Shown one piece after another: positions 57,201 to 64,000 of a stretch of DNA of 64,000 nt; within the stretch, counting starts at the first letter, position 1, and each line of letters begins with the position of its first letter. The stretch is from positions 558,001 to 622,000 of the forward strand of contig CM025852.1 in the NCBI GenBank assembly GCA_003952965.2. Direction: 5' to 3'. The stretch is from Morella rubra (Eukaryota > Streptophyta > Magnoliopsida > Fagales > Myricaceae). Both the position numbers and the translations under genes were made by a program. Below the pieces are notes generated by a model. The model saw only the letters and a program-made list of their open reading frames with translations, had not been told where the DNA came from and did not search any database.

Positions 57201-58082
57201 GAAGTTGGTGAATTGGGTAACCCATCCCGATTGTTCGAATCTTTATCACCTCCAACTTCATCATGTTCAGTAGAGCCACCCAAATCTCCTAATAAAATAA
57301 ACAGAAAATTGAAAAGAGAATTAAGAATGCAATCTATTTCAGCTGGACACAAACCAGCAACGTCTTACACGTAACAAAGCTATCAGATTCATCATTAGGG
57401 ACAACAACTGAGACCTACACATAGACTACAGAACGTAACTAAACGCAATCATCATAGCTCATGAAGTTCACCAGAACACCAGAACCCCCCCCCCAACACA
57501 CACCCACCCACCCACACACACACAAAAAAAAAAAAAATTGTTTACACGAGTAAGCACATGCAAAAGTTATTTCAACAGCACCACCTATCTTCTAGCTCTC
57601 TCAGTCCTGTCGCCCATTTGGCTGCGCGTCGGGAAAACCATGGGATACCCAATTAAAACTTAAAATTTACTTGTACTTGCCCCCCCAAAACAAAAGAATT
57701 TACAGCAAGCCACGAAAATTTCGTGAAAAACCTAAACACAGCCAACATAAAGTGTGATTTTTCATTCAGCTTCATCAAAAATTGACTTTTCAACTATTAT
57801 GATTCTAAACCCTAAGATTAGAAAGCAAATACGCGAGCTTTACCCCAAACACCTACGTAGTTGAACAGAACCAACACCACAAGCATTGTAAATCCAAACA
57901 ACCTTAAACGTGCAGATGGCTACCTCAAGCATCCACATAACCTATATATACCCCCACAGACATAGGGGGGAGAGACGGAGAGAGATAGAGGAAGTACCAG
58001 AGGGTTCCGCGAAGAGATCGAGCTTGACACGGCGGCCAGCGTTGCTCTGAGCTGCGAGGCGGCGCTCTTTTCTCTTCCCCAT
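51235..58082 (-). CDS. FNBP4-like protein with two WW domains; duplicated exon and a frameshift
   Basis: Exons on minus are 58082-57998, 57288-57196, 56650-56532 (second copy 55614-55496), 55058-54367, 54201-52812, 52349-52270, 52118-52026, 51946-51873, 51596-51464 and 51318-51235. Using one copy of exon 3, the product is about 947 aa after allowing for a 1-nt loss. The start MGKRKERRLAAQSNAGRRVK is basic. WW1 is near residue 185 (GWKIVMHEE, CYYWNTETGETSWEVP). Proline runs lie in exon 5 (VPPPPDEEWIPPPPPD). A charged coiled region (ILERKRQREIEEWRARQ) precedes C-terminal WW2 (GWQAYWDESS, VYYGNSN, TTWIRP). Animal FNBP4 binds formins through WW domains; the plant role is unclear, perhaps RNA processing. 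Exon 5 hits TAG at 53172 although VAYYELQDGTVPPVPVV follows in the next frame. Confidence 0.82.
55154..57195. repeat. Tandem duplication of 1006 bp, duplicating exon 3 of the FNBP4-like gene
   Basis: 55154-56159 and 56190-57195 look identical by eye, at an offset of 1036 bp. A 30-bp filler (56160-56189) lies between them. One end of the copied segment falls on the first base of intron 2 (57195). The segment holds all of intron 2, exon 3 and part of intron 3. Confidence 0.92.
57486..57537. repeat. Compound microsatellite C(n)-(AC/CCCA)n-A(n)
   Basis: Runs of C, then ACAC/CCCACCC, then about 14 A, in intron 1 of the FNBP4-like gene. Confidence 0.9.
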
Positions 58083-59687
58083 CAATTTTACCGATTGCGA
58101 TTGCTTGGTTTGAGTACAGAGAGTACGCGATTTACAATTCCCTAATCGTTTCGTTTCGTTCTCAGATTTCGGATTTGATCGTTTTCTGAAATCTGAAATA
58201 CTTGAGCGCGGGGCGACCAAGGTAAAGTCTAAAGAGGACTTTCATATAATTGGGCTTCGGCCGAAAAAGCTACCTTGATAATACGGCCCACACAGATCCA
58301 ACATCTCGGGACCCCTCTTTAACTTGGGCCCCCTTTGTGTGCCCTTCAAATTGGGGACTCAATCATGGACTGGACTTACGCTACACACTCCCAAATTTTG
58401 AAAGAGCCCAATTACACCTTTTACATTTTACTCTCCGGCGGTGAAGATTGCAAGACTTTTCACTATTTTTCTCACAATGTGATTTTTAATTTTTAACACA
58501 CTCTTCGCTTGTTCTAGAGGATAATTAGTGTTTCATTATTATTGTTATAATATATCTTATCAAAATTGTGCATGAAGTTGTGAATTTTGAAGCATATGAT
58601 ATAAAATCATAGTTTATATTATGTTTCTATTAAATTTACTATAAAGTTATGTAATATGTTAAGAAGACAATCATTATCTCCTAAAAGTGAGGGAATAAAA
58701 ATACTTTTTAACTTCATTTTCAGGTCCCCAATCATAATCCAAAACATCAGGCATTGGATCCGGTAAAATTAGTGGCTATCAATTGATTAATAAGACGTGG
58801 TCCAATGGCCCATGCCCTCAGGTATTAAAAGCCTTGGATTCATGGCGATAAAACTTCATGTCTCACTTTCTCAGACTCTTCCGGCAGAGTCAATGGGACC
58901 TGTGTACGAAATGCGTGCCTTGCCCATGACGAGCACAAAGTAGCTGAGAGGCGAGAACCGCTTGCCGCGTGTGCGATCTACCGGTCAGATGGAATGCGAC
59001 GCTACTCACCGATGATCTTATTCGTTTTGCCAGGCGGACTTCAAACTGTAAGCTGGGCCAATCTCCGGTCCACGTTTTCCCCTGCCTGACGGAAAGCGAA
59101 ATCCGGTCCCATTCTCTAAATTCTAAACCAGGACAAAATCTTGCAAAGATACCTCAATCATCTTGAACTCCTCAGGATAAGATGCTGTTTGCGTCATTTC
59201 AGAAGTTTAGTTAAGAAAATAATTGTAAAATGAGCTCTCTTTTTTTATCAAATTATTATTTTTTATTATAATAAATATAAAAAAAAATTTACTTAAATTA
59301 TATATTTATTTTTTTCACTAAATCCTATAAAATTATATTAGAGAGAGAGAGAGAAAAAAATTTCATACAATTCTTATTTTTTTCATGAGATATATCTATA
59401 GAAAAAAAAAATTATGGTATGTTACTGGAGTTCGGTGCCTTAGAAAATCGTATTAACCGTACATATAATAAACAATTGAGAATCCCTATCTGCACGCTAG
59501 GCACGTTTAATGATTGGAGCATTAAAACGGCGCCGTCTGATATTGTGCCTATCCAAATAAATACTTTTCCAGATCAGCATCTTCGTGCTTAATAACTTGT
59601 ACCGTCAAAAGTACTGTCATCCTTTTTTGTATGATTTTAGTTTTTATTTTGAATCGCTGTCTATAAAAAAAACAATAAATATATAAA
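58083..59687. promoter_or_regulatory. Divergent intergenic promoter region, FNBP4-like and CBL genes
   Basis: It contains the 5' leader of the FNBP4-like gene (58083 to about 58230) and AT-rich DNA. A GC-richer block at 58840-59170 has no recognised gene; the 65-codon ORF at 58969 has no domain. A GA run lies at 59341-59354. Confidence 0.5.
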
Positions 59688-59699
59688 TGCATATCCAGC
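59688..59699 (+). promoter_or_regulatory. TATA box candidate of the CBL gene
   Basis: ATATATAAATG precedes a pyrimidine-rich leader starting about 30 bp downstream. No transcript evidence. Confidence 0.5.
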
Positions 59700-59767
59700 T
59701 CGAATTCCCGGCTCTACTTCTTCCTCTCTCGTTCGTCACCTTCGCCAAGATTCATAGAACCACAGCG

Positions 59768-59788
59768 ATGGGCACCGAGAGTGTATAA
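59768..59788 (+). CDS. uORF in the CBL leader (6 codons)
   Basis: ATG GGC ACC GAG AGT GTA TAA lies in the first, non-coding exon, which ends at the donor CGGAG|GTGAGC (59835/59836). The context around the ATG, A at -3 replaced by G (GCG ATG G), is moderate to good. It could lower translation of the main frame. Conservation is unknown. Confidence 0.45.
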   Translation: MGTESV

Positions 59789-59835
59789 TCCATAAATCTC
59801 GTTGCAGAGCTTTCCTTCACTATTCGGGAACGGAG

Positions 59836-61583
59836 GTGAGCACTTTCTCTTTATGCGAGTCCATTTGGTTGCGAAGAAAGGGTGGGAAAATGGAAGGAAG
59901 ATTTGGCTTTACTCCGTTTTTTCTTTTTCTTTCTCTTGTTTGATTTGATTACGAGTCGAACGGATCGTTGAGTGGAGTCGGTATTGAATCGATCGTTGAA
60001 TTTGTAGAATTTTCAGAACTTTATTTCTTTGTGGTTGAATTAATGAGTGAATTCCGGTTCGATTAATGAATTTTGTCTGTTTGTTTGTTGTTTGCGGGAT
60101 TGGATAATCGGATCTCGAATCGGATCCCGCTATGGATGCTTTTGTGGTGTACGGATCATTACGGATGAATTCCTGTAGTTAAACAGTGGATTCTGATTCG
60201 TTCATCGCCTCATTGGCATCTTTCTGTTAGTCACAGTTCTAAGCTCTGGTGTGGCAAAAAATGTGGCGTTTTTTGCATTGTTTTAGTTAAATTCAGGTCG
60301 CTACTTCAATTAAAAAACGAAAAATTGGATGCAAATTATGTTGCTTTCTGTCGTTGTGTGATTCAATTATGGGTTTCTATGAAGTAGTGGAAAATAAAAG
60401 TGTTCTTTTCGAGTATAAGAAAGATTGCTCTGAAATTCCTTGATGATATCTTATAGGTTGTCTAATACCGCGTTCTCATCATTTGGATCCAGCGGCGTGG
60501 ACTTTAGTGTGAGCTAGCATCTAGGTTAAAGCAGAATACCCCGGTAAATGTTTTAGGTAGGAGAAAGGTTAAGCTTCTTTGCTTCAAAGGTCATTTTGTA
60601 ATTTGGAGGCCACTTGATGTGGTTTTATAAGTCATCAACCTTTGTGAAGCCATGCTTCTGGTTTGCGTCGTCATTGGAATGATATGTGAAACTTGTTTAA
60701 TTAGTTGCAGGAACGTAAATAATAACTGTCTTCATTACCCAGATAAGCTGTGGTTGACCCCTCCAAGGTCCATTGTGTAGAACAGGTCTTTTTGTTTTTC
60801 CTAATGGTTAGCGATCAAAATGCTAGAACTATCAACCAATGGATTTGGATGCTTGTTATTCCTCATGAATCATTGATTACTAGTCTTAGTGATTTCAATC
60901 TTAAGTATGATTGTGTCCTGTCAATAATTCACTCCACTAGATGTTATTACTTACTTTAATGTTTACCTTTGACGTAGAGTATTTTTATCCAGCAGTTTGT
61001 TCTTTGTTTGCATCTCCTTTCTTTTCTGTTCTACAAGAAAGCTGAAGAAAAAGGTATTCCTGAATACAAAAACACAAAAATTATTCATGCATTGATCTCT
61101 AAATTCCCGTCCATAAACATGCTGTATGCATTGGCTACATGGGTGTTCACAATTAATATCAGATTTCTGGATAGAAATGGTATTTGACGCACACAAGAAA
61201 AGGAAAGTACAAATAGTGAGTCTTCAATTTATGGCCGTTGGTTGCCTTTCTTTCTTTGCTCCCATAAGATAATGGACATTACACATCACTAGACATGTCC
61301 ATTCCCTGACAGAAACATGAGGCAATTTATTGTAATGCAAGCTAAGTTTCATGAATGATTGATGCTAGTTAATGAACATTTTGCTTCCATTCCTGCAAAC
61401 AGGTATTGATTGCTCTAGTTTCTCTACGACTTTTGGCACTTAGACTTGGGACAGCAGAAGCTGGAAATGGTTAAAAGGTCCATTCTGCTTTTCACATGGA
61501 GCCTTCTCTTGTGCAGAGTGACCTGAATAACATTTCTTACCCTTTTCTTTGTTGAAACAGATATGGAGTGTTTTGATTTGCAG
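59836..61583 (+). other. 5'-UTR intron of the CBL gene
   Basis: It begins GTGAGCAC and ends TTTTGATTTGCAG, just before AAAATATC-ATG. Length is 1748 bp if no further leader exon lies within. No other gene is seen in it. Confidence 0.6.
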
Positions 61584-61591
61584 AAAATATC

Positions 61592-64000
<2,409 letters not shown>

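Noticed and set aside
58140-58220. Upstream in-frame Met (58220) for the FNBP4-like protein
   Set aside because: MGKRKERR at 58082 matches the usual start of the family. The upstream stretch looks like leader sequence.

Overview
The window is nuclear DNA of a flowering plant, most likely a core eudicot and possibly a woody one. The support is multi-exon genes with short GT-AG introns, three Copia LTR retrotransposons, a plant-type LINE with a C-terminal RNase H domain, FAR1/MULE transposase remains, a chloroplast-type membrane protein, a formin-binding-protein-4-like WW protein and a CBL2/CBL3-type calcium sensor. Nothing prokaryotic is visible. I could not assign a genus.

Left part (1-42.2 kb): a decaying cluster of ankyrin-repeat/PGG-domain membrane protein genes. 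A tail-to-tail pair (one gene on +, one on -) occurs twice as an old segmental duplication. Unit 1 is gene D (+, 1-366, 3' end only) and gene A (-, 1944-3452, broken). Unit 2 is gene C (+, starts 22632, broken many times) and gene B (-, 39922-41445, reads as intact, 430 aa). The cluster is loaded with mobile DNA. Between A and C sits a four-deep nest: Copia-3 (4012-21296) holds a LINE (4145-16625); the LINE holds Copia-1 (4552-10570) and an unidentified 831-bp insert (11998-12828); the 3' LTR of Copia-1 holds a foldback MITE (4740-5262). Each layer is closed by a target-site duplication. Gene C is split by Copia-2 (23519-28117) inside its second exon and by a 7.9-kb Mutator-like element (MULE, 28821-36735) near its C-terminus.

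Middle part (42.2-46.4 kb): AT-rich intergenic DNA with a (TA)n microsatellite and the C-terminal remnant of a hAT transposase.

Right part (46.4-64 kb): ordinary single-copy genes. These are a small glycine-rich predicted chloroplast membrane protein (+, 4 coding exons, 47540-50095), an FNBP4-like gene with two WW domains (-, 10 coding exons, 51235-58082), and a CBL3-like calcium sensor (+, coding from 61592, last exon cut by the window end). The FNBP4-like gene carries a 1006-bp tandem duplication that doubles exon 3. Its exon phases predict a premature stop if both copies are spliced in. It also shows an apparent 1-nt frameshift in exon 5. The FNBP4-like and CBL genes are divergent and share a promoter region of about 1.6 kb.

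I see no wholly new biological system. The most notable items are the dated nest of elements, a Copia family with TA...TA LTR ends, the two-ORF MULE, the GC-AG introns of genes A and B, and the exon duplication in the FNBP4-like gene. Exon borders were placed by hand from splice motifs, reading frame and family similarity. They have not been tested against transcripts.
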